Shown: positions 25,047-33,705 of the stretch, piece by piece
Layout of the letters: each line of letters starts with the position of its first letter
How positions within the stretch are numbered: the stretch's first letter is position 1
NCBI RefSeq assembly: GCF_001263205.1
Contig: NZ_CP012333.1
Coordinates: forward strand, 7,214,001 to 7,278,000
Length of the DNA: 64,000 bases
Direction of reading: 5' to 3'
DNA from: Labilithrix luteola
GTDB lineage: Bacteria > Myxococcota_A > Polyangia > Polyangiales > Polyangiaceae
Notes under the pieces: generated by a model
Seen by the model: the letters and a program-made list of their open reading frames with translations, nothing else
Told to the model about the DNA's origin: nothing
The model's database searches: none
Position numbers and translations under genes: made by a program

Positions 25047-25913
25047 ATGAAGGACGACAGGGGGATCGCGCGGCGACGGTTTTGGGGCGCGCTCGTCGCG
25101 GTCAGTGCGCTGGCCGCTTGTTCGAGCGCCGAGTCCACGGACGACGCGTCATCGTCGGCGAACGACCTCGTCGGAGGCAGACCGGATGCGCGCTGGCCTG
25201 CGGCGGGCTACCTGGTTCACGGCGCGACGTTCGACGCGGCGAAGCGAGCGCCCGTTTCGTGTGGAGCGACGCTGGTGGCCCCGAACGTCGTCGTGACGGC
25301 GGCCCACTGCGTGCTGAACGCCTCCGACGACGTCTGGGCGTTCGGTACGGGCGATGCCGGCTGCGAGTCCTGCGGGCGCTCCTCCATGCCGGTCGCCGTC
25401 GTCTCGCGGCAGATCCATCCGCAGTTCCATCCCGCGCCCGAAGGTCGACTGGACGTGAAATACTATCTCCGCAATTTCGATGTGGCCACGCTCGTTCTCG
25501 CCGCGCCGATTCGCGGGATTACCCCCGCCGCGCTGCCGACCGAAAAGGCCGCCGCAGGGTGCGACTACCACGCGATTGGGTATCACACGCCGCAAGACGG
25601 GCGCACGTCGCGCGCGCAACGGGTGAGCGCCAATGCGTGCGTCGAATTCAACGTCAATCTCGGCGGCGATCCGATCTTCGAGGTGCACCCGACGGGCAAC
25701 AGCGCTCTCTGCCACGGTGATGGGGACGAGGGCAGTCCCGCCATCGCAGGCGATCCGGACATGCCATTGCTCCATGGCATCTACGTCGGCAGCGTCACCC
25801 AAGGCCTTACGGATTGTCAGCGCGGCACCCAGTTCTTGAACGGTTATGAAGCCATGTTCGGCTTTCGCGATTTCGTCGAAGCGGGCATTGTCGAGGGCCA
25901 GAAGGCTCTCTGA
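25047..25913 (+). CDS. Secreted chymotrypsin-fold protein, catalytic serine apparently replaced
   Basis: 288 aa from ATG 25047 (GGGGGA about 10 bases upstream). Lipoprotein signal ends ALAAC. The S1 fold is shown by NDLVGGRPDARWP (propeptide junction), VVTAAHC (catalytic His) and NFDVATLVL (catalytic Asp). The third motif reads CHGDGDEGSPAI where active enzymes have GDSGGP, so the aligned serine is Glu and the only nearby Ser is two positions later. It is probably an inactive or altered protease used for binding. Cys pairs CESC and CVEF-CHGD suggest disulfides. Confidence 0.75.
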   Translation: MKDDRGIARRRFWGALVAVSALAACSSAESTDDASSSANDLVGGRPDARWPAAGYLVHGATFDAAKRAPVSCGATLVAPNVVVTAAHCVLNASDDVWAFGTGDAGCESCGRSSMPVAVVSRQIHPQFHPAPEGRLDVKYYLRNFDVATLVLAAPIRGITPAALPTEKAAAGCDYHAIGYHTPQDGRTSRAQRVSANACVEFNVNLGGDPIFEVHPTGNSALCHGDGDEGSPAIAGDPDMPLLHGIYVGSVTQGLTDCQRGTQFLNGYEAMFGFRDFVEAGIVEGQKAL

Positions 25914-25941
25914 CCGCCGAGGGGAAGTGTCGCGATCAATC

Positions 25942-26868
25942 TCACGTCGCCGCGGCATGCCCGCCAAGGCGCTCGAGATGTGTCCTCGCGATCTCGAGGA
26001 ATGCTCGCGCAGCGGGTGAGACGCGACCGCCGCTAGCATGCACCGCATAGACGGGCCGCGCTGGCGGCGCGTACGCCTCGAGCACCTCGACGAGTTGATT
26101 GGCGGCGAGGCCTCCGAGGACCGCCCCTTCCGGAAGGCAGGCAATGCCGAGCCCTCGCGCCGCGGCGTCGATCGCGAGTGGGATGCTGTTGACGACGAGC
26201 CGTCCGCGTACCGGCACCTCCGTGGCACGACCGCGAGAACGGAACGTCCAGCGCCCTCCTGGCGCGAACGGCGTGAAGAGGATGCACTCGTGGCGGCCGA
26301 GATCCCGCGGGGTAAGCGGCGTCCCACGTTGGCGCAGGTATTCGCGGCTCGCAAAGCAACGCCTCCGTCCGCGCCCTAGCTCGTGTGCCACGACGGAGGT
26401 GTCTTTCAGGGGTCCCGTTCGAAACGCGAGGTCGAACTTCTCCTGCACGAGATCCACATGTCGATCGGTGAGGACGAGCTCCAATCGCATCTGCGGATGA
26501 CGCGCGAGACATTCCGCGACGGCCTCGCCGAGCAACGTCTCGGCGAGGGTCGGCGGCGCAGTCACACGCAATAGCCCGGCCGTTTCCTCGGACCTCGTCG
26601 TGAGCGCGCGCCCGGCCTCCATGATCGTCCCGAGCGCTGGACCACACGCGCGGAGGTAGGTCTTCCCCGCGCTCGTGAGCTCCACGTGACGGGTCGTTCG
26701 GTGGAAGAGGCGCGTGCCGAGCGCGCTCTCGAGCTCCGCGACCCGTCGGCTCACCGTCGAACGCGGCACGCCCAGCGCATCCCCTGCTGCTCGAAAGCTC
26801 CGAAGCTCGGCGACCCGTACGAAGAGCTCGACGGCACCGATATCGATTGTCCCAGCCATGGGACACAT
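25942..26868 (-). CDS. LysR-family transcriptional regulator
   Basis: 308 aa. I chose ATG 26868, which has GAGGA 10 bases upstream; ATG 26859 is possible. The winged HTH is at residues about 8-65 (AVELFVRVAELRSFRAAGDALGVPRSTVSRRVAELESALGTRLFHRT). The effector-binding domain follows (LLRVTAPPTLAETLLGEAV, FDLAFRTGPLKDTS, AIDAAARGLGIACLPEGAV). It diverges from an NmrA/NmrA/DoxX operon, its likely target. Members of this subgroup often respond to redox or aromatic compounds; the effector is not visible here. Confidence 0.9.
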   Translation of the reverse strand: MCPMAGTIDIGAVELFVRVAELRSFRAAGDALGVPRSTVSRRVAELESALGTRLFHRTTRHVELTSAGKTYLRACGPALGTIMEAGRALTTRSEETAGLLRVTAPPTLAETLLGEAVAECLARHPQMRLELVLTDRHVDLVQEKFDLAFRTGPLKDTSVVAHELGRGRRRCFASREYLRQRGTPLTPRDLGRHECILFTPFAPGGRWTFRSRGRATEVPVRGRLVVNSIPLAIDAAARGLGIACLPEGAVLGGLAANQLVEVLEAYAPPARPVYAVHASGGRVSPAARAFLEIARTHLERLGGHAAAT

Positions 26869-26875
26869 TATCCCA
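26859..26875. promoter_or_regulatory. Inverted repeat at LysR start, candidate operator
   Basis: TGGGACACATTATCCCA has 5-bp arms (TGGGA/TCCCA) around 7 bases. It overlaps the LysR translation start and lies 68 bp before the divergent NmrA gene. This is where LysR proteins usually bind to repress themselves and activate the neighbour. Confidence 0.4.
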
Positions 26876-26942
26876 CGGTCCTCGCCCGCGTCGCCACGCA
26901 TCGGAATGACTATCACTGTCGCAAGGGAAGGAGGCGTGGGTC

Positions 26943-27815
26943 ATGGGTCAGAAGCTCGTCGTCGTCGTCACGGGAGCCACGGGTAAACAAGGTGGCGCTG
27001 TAGTGAAGGGCTTGCTCGAGCGCGGTCACGAGGTTCGCGCGGTCACGCGCAATACCGACTCCGCGAAGGCGAGGGAGCTCGCAAACGCGGGCGTCAAGCT
27101 CGTTCGCGCGTCACTCGAAGACACAGCCGCCCTCACGAGCGCGCTCGAAGGTGCGACCTCCCTCTTCGCGATGACGACGCCATTCGAAGGAGGGACGCAA
27201 GCCGAGACGAAACAAGGCATCTCCGCCGCCGACGCGGCCAAGGCCGCGGGCGTACATCTCGTCTTCACCTCGGCCGGCTCCGCCAATCGGCACACGGGCA
27301 TTCCGCACTTCGACAGCAAGTACGAAGTCGAAAAGCACATCGCCGAGATCGGCGTACGCGCCACGATTCTGGCGCCCGTTTACTTCATGGAGAACCTCTA
27401 TTTCGGCAAAGAGCAGCTCGCGAAGGGCATCTACGCCTCGCCGCTGCCCGAGGGGAGAAGGCTCGCACAAGTCGCCGTCGCGGACATCGGGGCCGTTGGC
27501 GTTCGCCTCCTCGAAGACCCAGGCCGCTTCGCAGGCAAGCGCTTCGACCTCGGGGGCGATGAGCTCACCGGCAAGGACGTCGTCGCCATTCTCTCGCGTG
27601 TCACCGGTCGCCCATTCACCTATTTCCAGGTGCCGATGGAGGTCATCCGCCAACACATGGGTGAGGAGGGCGTCAAGATGTACGAATGGTTCGACCGTGT
27701 CGGCTACACGTTCGATGGCCCAGCGCTCCGCCGTGAGTTCCCGGACGTCTCCTTCCACGACTTCGAGTCGTGGGCGAAGGCACAGGACTGGAACATGCTC
27801 CTCCAAGCCGCATAG
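26943..27815 (+). CDS. NmrA-family NAD(P)-binding protein
   Basis: 290 aa; AAGGAGG lies upstream of ATG 26943. Rossmann dinucleotide motif VVTGATGKQGGAVVKGLLERGH at the N terminus, then AVTRNTDSAKA (NADP-type), LVFTSAGSANRHTGIPHFDSKYEVEKHI and ILAPVYFMENLYF. Length and motifs fit the NmrA/HSCARG redox-sensor or azoreductase-like group of atypical SDRs. It is first in a three-gene operon with a second NmrA-like gene 32 bp downstream and a DoxX gene. The substrate is unknown; a reductase or redox-sensing role is likely. Confidence 0.85.
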   Translation: MGQKLVVVVTGATGKQGGAVVKGLLERGHEVRAVTRNTDSAKARELANAGVKLVRASLEDTAALTSALEGATSLFAMTTPFEGGTQAETKQGISAADAAKAAGVHLVFTSAGSANRHTGIPHFDSKYEVEKHIAEIGVRATILAPVYFMENLYFGKEQLAKGIYASPLPEGRRLAQVAVADIGAVGVRLLEDPGRFAGKRFDLGGDELTGKDVVAILSRVTGRPFTYFQVPMEVIRQHMGEEGVKMYEWFDRVGYTFDGPALRREFPDVSFHDFESWAKAQDWNMLLQAA

Positions 27816-27847
27816 GGCTTCCTTCAACCTCCGAAGGAGAACCAGCT

Positions 27848-28702
27848 ATGAACATCGGAATAAGCGGCGCAAGCGGTCACCTCGGCTCGGCCACCGTCCG
27901 CGAGCTCAAGGCCCGCCTGGGCCCCAAATCGAACATCGTCGCGATCTCGCGTACCCCCGACAAAGTCGCGGCGCTCGAGGTCGAAACACGCGCAGGCGAC
28001 TTCGACAAACCGGAGACGCTCACGGAGGCCTTCCGCGGGCTCGACAAGCTCGTGGTCATTCCGACGACCGACATGACGGCCGCCAAGCGGTCGAAGCAGG
28101 CCTGCGCCGCCATCGACAGGGCCGTCGCGGCCGGCGTTCGGCACATCACATACGTGTCGGGCGTCGGCACCCGCTTCGCCGAGCTTCCGCACCTCTGGGA
28201 GTCGTACTTCGTTCCCGAGCAAGCGCTCATGCGCTCGGCCAAGGAGTGGTCGATCTTGCGTATGGCGTTCTTCGACGAGTCTTTCCTCGACCGAGCGAAG
28301 ATGTCTCTCGCGCAGGGCGTGTACGCTTCGAGCTCTTCGACGCCGGTGAACTTCGTTGCGCGTGAAGACGTGGCCGCCGCCGCCGCCGGTCTCATCGCGA
28401 CAGAAGGACACCACGGCGCGATCTACAACGCGACGGGCCCCGAGACGCTCGACGGACCGGCGCGAGCGGCGATGGTGGCCAAGGTCACCGGTAAGCCGTT
28501 CGCGTTCGTGCAGGTGCCGCTCGAGCAGCTTCTCGGCGGCTATAAGGCCGCGGGGCTCCCACCCGTGGTCATCGACGCTATCGCGAGCATCGAGGACATG
28601 TGGGCCAAGGGAGCTTTCGACATCACGACGGGCGACGTTGCGCGTCTCGCGGGACGGCAGCCCCGACGGCTCATCGACGTCGCGACGAAGTACTTGGCAT
28701 GA
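27848..28702 (+). CDS. NAD(P)H-binding NmrA/QorB-like oxidoreductase
   Basis: 284 aa. ATG 27848 has AAGGAGA upstream. N-terminal motif NIGISGASGHLGSATVRELKARLG, then VAISRTPDKVAA, KLVVIPTTDM, VRHITYVSGVGTRF and ILRMAFFDESFLDRA, as in quinone oxidoreductase 2 (QorB) relatives. An NADPH-dependent quinone or electrophile reductase is plausible. It is second in the LysR-linked operon, 44 bp before the DoxX gene. Confidence 0.8.
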   Translation: MNIGISGASGHLGSATVRELKARLGPKSNIVAISRTPDKVAALEVETRAGDFDKPETLTEAFRGLDKLVVIPTTDMTAAKRSKQACAAIDRAVAAGVRHITYVSGVGTRFAELPHLWESYFVPEQALMRSAKEWSILRMAFFDESFLDRAKMSLAQGVYASSSSTPVNFVAREDVAAAAAGLIATEGHHGAIYNATGPETLDGPARAAMVAKVTGKPFAFVQVPLEQLLGGYKAAGLPPVVIDAIASIEDMWAKGAFDITTGDVARLAGRQPRRLIDVATKYLA

Positions 28703-28746
28703 ATGCCGCTTGCTCGAGAACTCATCGAGAACGGAGGGAAAAGAAC

Positions 28747-29169
28747 ATGACTCAATCAATGACTCATTCCGCGACGAGCAATGCGTCGAACGTCAGCGCG
28801 AGGCCGGGAAAGGGCCTCAACATCGCACTATGGTGCGTGCAGGTGTTGCTTGCGCTAGCTTTCCTCGGCGCCTCTTCCGCCAAGCTGATGGGAAAGCCCG
28901 AGATGGTCGCGGTCTTCAACGCGGTCGGCATCGGACAGTGGTTTCGATACGTGACGGGCATCCTCGAGCTCGCCGGGGCCGTGCTGATCGTGGTGCCGAA
29001 GACGCGCAGCGTCGGCGCCGCGTTGCTCGCGATGATCATGGTCGGCGCCATCTTCGCCCACCTGTTCGTCTTGCACAGCCCTCCCACTGCACCGGTCGTG
29101 CTGCTTCTGCTTGCGGGCTTCGTCGTCTGGGGACGACGGGAGGAGCTCGCGCACCTGCTCGGACGTTGA
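28747..29169 (+). CDS. DoxX-like membrane protein
   Basis: 140 aa from ATG 28747 (GGAGGG upstream). About 25 polar residues are followed by four TM helices: LNIALWCVQVLLALAFLGASSAKL, FRYVTGILELAGAVLIVVP, SVGAALLAMIMVGAIFAHLFVL and APVVLLLLAGFVVW. This is the DoxX/DoxD-like pattern (SAKL in helix 1, GILELAGAVLLV in helix 2). DoxX proteins are linked to quinone or thiosulfate redox processes, which fits the two neighbouring reductases. Last gene of the LysR-linked operon. Confidence 0.85.
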   Translation: MTQSMTHSATSNASNVSARPGKGLNIALWCVQVLLALAFLGASSAKLMGKPEMVAVFNAVGIGQWFRYVTGILELAGAVLIVVPKTRSVGAALLAMIMVGAIFAHLFVLHSPPTAPVVLLLLAGFVVWGRREELAHLLGR

Positions 29170-29224
29170 GCCGCGGGGCCGCTTTCGACGAACCAATCCC
29201 CTCCGCCGTTGCATTCAAGCGCAT

Positions 29225-29251
29225 GCTCCGATCGCTGCCTACGATCGGAGC
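29225..29251 (+). promoter_or_regulatory. Hairpin covering the Shine-Dalgarno of the methyltransferase gene
   Basis: GCTCCGATCG (29225-29234) and CGATCGGAGC (29242-29251) form a perfect 10-bp stem with a 7-base loop, 5 bases before ATG 29257. The 3' arm contains the GGAG that would serve as ribosome binding site. There is no T-run, so a translational switch or an operator is likelier than a terminator. Confidence 0.5.
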
Positions 29252-29256
29252 TGCGC

Positions 29257-30126
29257 ATGAACCAAGAGAGCGAGCACAACGAAGCCGCGCGGTCGGCGGT
29301 GGCGGCGGCGGCGGTGAAGGTCGACCTCGGCGGCATTCCGGAGACGATGCTCTGGACACTGCACAATCGGGCGCGTGAATCGAAACGCCCGGACGCACGG
29401 CTGAAGGATCCGGAGGCCGTGCGGATCTACGACTCGATTGCGTACGACTACGAGAGGAGCTTCGGCAGGCCGGACAGCTCGCATCCGATGCGCTCGGTCG
29501 TCTTCGACGAAGCCCTCCGCTCCTGGCTCTCCGCGCATCCCGGAGGGACCGTGGTGGAGCTCGCGTGCGGGCTGGAGACTCAGTTTCAGCGCTGCGACGA
29601 TGGCAGGGTGCACTGGCTCTGCGTCGACGTTCCCGTGGCTCTCGACGTTCGTGAGCGATTCCTCCCCGCGACCTCCCGGTGCCGACACGTTCGGAAGAGC
29701 GCGCTCGATCTCTCGTGGATGGACCAGGTCGACGCTACGCGAGGCGTGTTCGTCACGGCGCAAGGCCTCTTCATGTACTTCGATGAGAAGGACGTTCGGC
29801 GGCTCGTCGTCGCGATGTTCGAGCGCTTCCCCGGCGTCGAGCTCATGTTCGACACAATCCCGCCGTGGTTCTCGAAGAAGACGCTCGAAGGCTTCGCGAA
29901 GACCGAGCACTACACCACGCCGCCCATGCCGTGGGGCGTGAGTGCTGACGCGATCGAGCCACTTCTGCGCGGCTGGAGCGGTCGGATCGCGACGGTAAAG
30001 ACGACGCCGTACGGCGCGTTTCGCGGTCCTCTTTCGGTCTACCTGCGCCTCTTCTCTCGAATCCCAGTCTTGCGAAGCGTGCCGCCCACCATCGTTCACG
30101 TTCGGACGCGAGCGGCCGTGCCGTGA
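29257..30126 (+). CDS. Leucine carboxyl methyltransferase-like (PPM family) O-methyltransferase
   Basis: 289 aa from ATG 29257. SAM-binding motif TVVELACGLETQFQRC, acidic WLCVDVPVALDVRERFLP, post-motif GVFVTAQGLFMYFDEKDVRRLV and VELMFDTIPPWFSKK. These match the LCM/TcmP-type class I methyltransferases that act on carboxyls or polyketide-like phenols. No biosynthetic partners are visible nearby, so the substrate is unknown. A hairpin covers its ribosome binding site. Confidence 0.8.
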   Translation: MNQESEHNEAARSAVAAAAVKVDLGGIPETMLWTLHNRARESKRPDARLKDPEAVRIYDSIAYDYERSFGRPDSSHPMRSVVFDEALRSWLSAHPGGTVVELACGLETQFQRCDDGRVHWLCVDVPVALDVRERFLPATSRCRHVRKSALDLSWMDQVDATRGVFVTAQGLFMYFDEKDVRRLVVAMFERFPGVELMFDTIPPWFSKKTLEGFAKTEHYTTPPMPWGVSADAIEPLLRGWSGRIATVKTTPYGAFRGPLSVYLRLFSRIPVLRSVPPTIVHVRTRAAVP

Positions 30127-30210
30127 TCAGCTCTGCACGAGCTGCGCGAGACGCCGCGGCCTTTCCCTTGCAGCAGTAGCTGTTGGGTCACCAGGGGAGG
30201 GGGCGTGGCC

Positions 30211-31704
30211 ATGAAGCGTGTCGTAATCCGACTCATCAGGATGCTCGCGCTCGTCGTTGTCACCTGGTCGGGCGTCGCGTACCCGGACGGACCGCGGATC
30301 TGCTTGTACAACCCACTGACAGAGCCGAACCTCGTACCGGACAATCCCGCGTACGAAGTCGTCGGGAACATCGCTGCCGGCGATTCGACGCAAAAGGGCC
30401 GCTTCGTTCCCGGGAGCGCCTCGACGTGCGAAGCGCCGAAGGGGGTACCTGGCACACGGAACACGTCCGTCGACGTCAACTACGACGCGTACGCGTTCGA
30501 GAACCGGTACAACGTCGCGTCGTGCGTCTCGGTCACCGTCTACCGGGATGGAGCTGCCGGCTCGACGCTGCAGGTCGCGGCGTACCTCGACTCTTTCGAT
30601 GCGACGGACATCAGGTCGAACTACCTCGCCGATGCCGGGGCGGACGACGCAGCCGTCTACAACTTTTCCTTTCACGTACCCGCGCGCACGAACTTCGTAG
30701 TCGCGTTGAGTGGCGCTGCCACGCAAACGACGTCGGTTGGATATCGACTTGCTGCAACGAACTGTGGCGGACTCCTGTCGACGGGGGTTGCGCCCCGGAC
30801 CGCGCCTACGACGGGCGGTTCGACCATAACGGTCGAGGGAATGGGCTTCACGGGCGCAGGTCCGCTCGACGTCGTTTTCGAGCCGGCATCCGCGAACGTC
30901 GCTGACGTTGCCTACCGGGCCACCAACGTCGTCGTCGTCGACGACCGAACGCTCACCGCGACCCTACCGAGCGCGCCCGCGGGCCTCTACAACCTGGTCG
31001 TCACGAGCGAGATGCCGCCGTTTTTCTCCTCGCCGCTGACCTTGGAATTCGAATTTACGTGCCCGGCGTTGCCTGCAACAAGGGCTGACACGAGCCTGCA
31101 ATGCAAGGCCAGCGGCCCCTCGAATGGGGGCGGCTCGTCGGCGGCACCTCTCGCGTGCACGAATGCTTTCGAGCCCGAGGATCCCGAAGCCTTCGCCGTC
31201 GGCACGACCCGCGATCCCATCGTCGGGGAGTTGCTGACCGGCGCGCCGAACCAGAAAGGGCTCTTCGCGTCGCACGTGAACCCGCCGAACACGCCGCCGG
31301 ACCAGGCGTACACGTTTCCCACGTGTGAGGCGCCGCGGCCGCCGAGTGCCGTGGTCGATTCGACATCGGACTTTCCGTACGACGCGTACGTTTTCAGGAA
31401 TCGGTCAACGACGGCATCGTGCATCTCCACGCGCGTGGTGACGACGCCCTTTCCTGGCGGTGGCAACGGGTCGTCGCTCTACGCTGCCGCGTATCTCGGC
31501 AGCTTCGATCCGAACGACATTCAAGCGAACTACCTCGCCGATACCAATGGCGGCGTCGTGGACGTGATGCATTTCAAGGTGCCGGCGCAGACCGATTTCG
31601 TCGTCGTGCTGAGCGCGCAGCCGTCCAAGTCTCCTCTCGAGGAGCCGACACTCCCGCCGATGGACCGCCGCTACCTTCTGTATGTCGGGGGCTGCGGGAG
31701 ATGA
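30211..31704 (+). CDS. Secreted protein with TIG domain between two copies of a duplicated module
   Basis: 497 aa; GGGGAGGGGG precedes ATG 30211. Signal-like N terminus (VVIRLIRMLALVVVTW). Module 1 (about 45-185) has GRFVPGSASTCEAP, YDAYAFENRYNVASCVSVTV, AAYLDSFDATDIRSNYLAD and RTNFVVALS. An IPT/TIG domain (about 190-285) is marked by GVAPRTAPTTGGSTITVEGMGF. Module 2 (about 330-497) repeats the first: GLFASHVNPPNTPP, YDAYVFRNRSTTASCISTRV, AAYLGSFDPNDIQANYLAD, QTDFVVVLS. Both resemble repeats of the bacterial surface-protein type. Function unknown; probably extracellular. Confidence 0.7.
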   Translation: MKRVVIRLIRMLALVVVTWSGVAYPDGPRICLYNPLTEPNLVPDNPAYEVVGNIAAGDSTQKGRFVPGSASTCEAPKGVPGTRNTSVDVNYDAYAFENRYNVASCVSVTVYRDGAAGSTLQVAAYLDSFDATDIRSNYLADAGADDAAVYNFSFHVPARTNFVVALSGAATQTTSVGYRLAATNCGGLLSTGVAPRTAPTTGGSTITVEGMGFTGAGPLDVVFEPASANVADVAYRATNVVVVDDRTLTATLPSAPAGLYNLVVTSEMPPFFSSPLTLEFEFTCPALPATRADTSLQCKASGPSNGGGSSAAPLACTNAFEPEDPEAFAVGTTRDPIVGELLTGAPNQKGLFASHVNPPNTPPDQAYTFPTCEAPRPPSAVVDSTSDFPYDAYVFRNRSTTASCISTRVVTTPFPGGGNGSSLYAAAYLGSFDPNDIQANYLADTNGGVVDVMHFKVPAQTDFVVVLSAQPSKSPLEEPTLPPMDRRYLLYVGGCGR

Positions 31705-31714
31705 CCGCCGGGAG

Positions 31715-32524
31715 CTAAGCGGCGACCCCTTGCACCAGGTCACGCAGGAACGACGCGACCACCTCTGCCAGGTGCTCGGGTTGTTCGAACGGAAGGCCGT
31801 GCCCGGCGTTTTGGATCTCCTCGATTCGCACGCGTGGGTTGAGGGCGCGCAGTTCCGTTGCCATGTCCATGGTGACGACGGGACTGTCGCCGATGACGAG
31901 CAGGCTCGGAACGTCGATCGCGCTCATCACCTCGCGATACACGGGGTTGGGCGGCGTGAGCACGTCGAAGGCGCTCATGCGGGTTTTCAGTCTGGCCTCG
32001 GCCTGGAGTTCGACGATCTCGGGCGAGCGATGCGGGTTTCGCGCTCGGGCCTGCGCAACGAGCTCGGACTTCGTCAGGCCGAGGACCTTGCGGTGTTGCT
32101 CGGCGACGTCGCTTTCGTGCACCTCGCGTTGGCGTTCGGGGCTCAAGAACGTCGGGTCGACCAGGACGAGGCCGCGGAGGAGTCCCTCACCTCGACTCGC
32201 CACCACCGCGGCGGTCATGCCGCCCATCGAGTGGCCAAGGAGGATCGGACGAGAGAGGCCCAGCCCGCGGATGAGGCCCACGACGTCGCTTGCGTGATCG
32301 TCGTACCGGTACCCGTGGTCCGGCGCGCTCGAATCGCCGTGCCCTCGCAGATCGGGCATGATCACGTCGAACTCACCCTCGAGCGCGCGCGCCAGGGGAG
32401 TCCAGCAGGCGCCGCTGCCCATCAAGCCATGGAGCAAGACGACAGGAGGTTTGTCACCTCCCGTTCGAAGGTAGTGGAGGCGGACGCCGTTCGTTTCGCA
32501 GACTGCACGGTTCCAGATCGTCAT
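31715..32524 (-). CDS. Alpha/beta hydrolase
   Basis: 269 aa. Canonical fold: PPVVLLHGLMGSGACW (oxyanion), DLRGHGDSSAPDHGYRYDD, nucleophile LLGHSMGGMTA, candidate acid in LLVIGDSPVV, and histidine NAGHGLPFEQPEHLAEVVASFL at the end. There is no signal peptide, so it is cytoplasmic. It resembles epoxide-hydrolase, haloperoxidase and esterase relatives; the substrate is unresolved. It converges with the TIG-domain gene (10-bp gap). Confidence 0.85.
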   Translation of the reverse strand: MTIWNRAVCETNGVRLHYLRTGGDKPPVVLLHGLMGSGACWTPLARALEGEFDVIMPDLRGHGDSSAPDHGYRYDDHASDVVGLIRGLGLSRPILLGHSMGGMTAAVVASRGEGLLRGLVLVDPTFLSPERQREVHESDVAEQHRKVLGLTKSELVAQARARNPHRSPEIVELQAEARLKTRMSAFDVLTPPNPVYREVMSAIDVPSLLVIGDSPVVTMDMATELRALNPRVRIEEIQNAGHGLPFEQPEHLAEVVASFLRDLVQGVAA

Positions 32525-32639
32525 CGAATTTCCGGGCAGACCATACGCGGGATGAGCCCAGTTCGCATGTCATGTTTCTTCCAGTGAACCGAACGGCATG
32601 CGGAGGTCTTCCTGCATCGCTGGTAGGCTTGCGCTCACG

Positions 32640-33641
32640 ATGCTCGACTTCGCGCTCGTCTTCGCCATCGCAGGCACGGTCGTTGCGTTCAAGTACTTGT
32701 CCTCGAAAGCGGCCGATCCTCAAAGCGACGAAGCCTGGAGGAGGGCAGCGCGACGCGTCGGCGGCGAGGTGGAGTTGAAGCCTCGCCGCCTTCTGGAGAT
32801 ACCGAAGCGACGGATCCGCTCGACCATCGAAGACGTCCCGATCGAGCTCTTCAACGAAGAAGAGAGTCGGGGAAAGTCGTCGGCCGTCGTCACCCGCATC
32901 GTCACGGGCTCACTGCGCGGCAGCGAGCTCGCGCGCATCCGCTGCGAGCCGCGAGACATCGTCTCGCAGGTCTCGCGTAAGCTCGGGATCGGCGAGCTGC
33001 CGACGGGCGACAAGGACTTCGACGCCGAAGTTCACGTGAGCGGCTCGCCGCGGGCCTTGGCGCTCGAGTTCCTCGACCCCAGCACGCGAAGACTCGTCGC
33101 TCGTGGGGGCCAGTTCGATCTGGAGCGCGAGCGATTCGCCCTTCAGCGCGAGGGAGAGCAGGACGACAGCGAGGCGCTCGTGGCCATGATTCGTTTCGCC
33201 GAGCAGCTCGTCCTCCGCTGGCATGCGCTCTTGCGAGGTCCGGTACGACTTGCAGAGCGCCTCGGATTGTCGGTCGACGGACCTCCCCAGCTGGCGTGCG
33301 GTGTTGACCGCGTCGCGCAGGGTACGCTCCGCTCGAGGACGGTCACCCTGTCCATACGCGTGGAGGAGGAGGTCGCGCTCACCCTGCTCTCCATCGACGA
33401 GCCGAACGTCGACGAATGGACGATGGAGCGGGGCGAGAGCAGCGCCTTCGTGATCACCGGGACTCCGCCGGATGGCATCCGAGCGCTCGCGGAGACGATG
33501 CCTCGCTGCTTGCTCGGGCTGCACGGCACGACGAAGACGATGGATCTCGCCTTCGAAGGCCTCACCCCGGATCACGAGGAGGTCATTGCAGCACTCGACG
33601 CCGTCCTCGTCGCTTCGACGTCCCCCGCGCCCTATCGCTGA
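32640..33641 (+). CDS. Membrane-anchored protein of unknown function
   Basis: 333 aa from ATG 32640. A single N-terminal hydrophobic segment (MLDFALVFAIAGTVVAFKYL) is followed by a soluble alpha/beta region with no recognised domain. Features include EEDRSTIEDVPIELFNEEES-like acidic stretches, two similar halves beginning near VVTRIVTGSLRGSELARIRC and TVTLSIRVEEEVALTLLSID, and two cysteines late in the chain. It stands alone between divergent and co-directional neighbours. Confidence 0.6.
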   Translation: MLDFALVFAIAGTVVAFKYLSSKAADPQSDEAWRRAARRVGGEVELKPRRLLEIPKRRIRSTIEDVPIELFNEEESRGKSSAVVTRIVTGSLRGSELARIRCEPRDIVSQVSRKLGIGELPTGDKDFDAEVHVSGSPRALALEFLDPSTRRLVARGGQFDLERERFALQREGEQDDSEALVAMIRFAEQLVLRWHALLRGPVRLAERLGLSVDGPPQLACGVDRVAQGTLRSRTVTLSIRVEEEVALTLLSIDEPNVDEWTMERGESSAFVITGTPPDGIRALAETMPRCLLGLHGTTKTMDLAFEGLTPDHEEVIAALDAVLVASTSPAPYR

Positions 33642-33705
33642 GCGCGTGCTCGAGACGTGGAGGTCGGGGCTCCCAGTCTCCGTGCCTGGAGTAGAATCGG
33701 CACCG

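Noticed and set aside
29257..30126. Possible natural-product cluster around the methyltransferase
   Set aside because: No polyketide, peptide or terpene synthase or other tailoring genes nearby.
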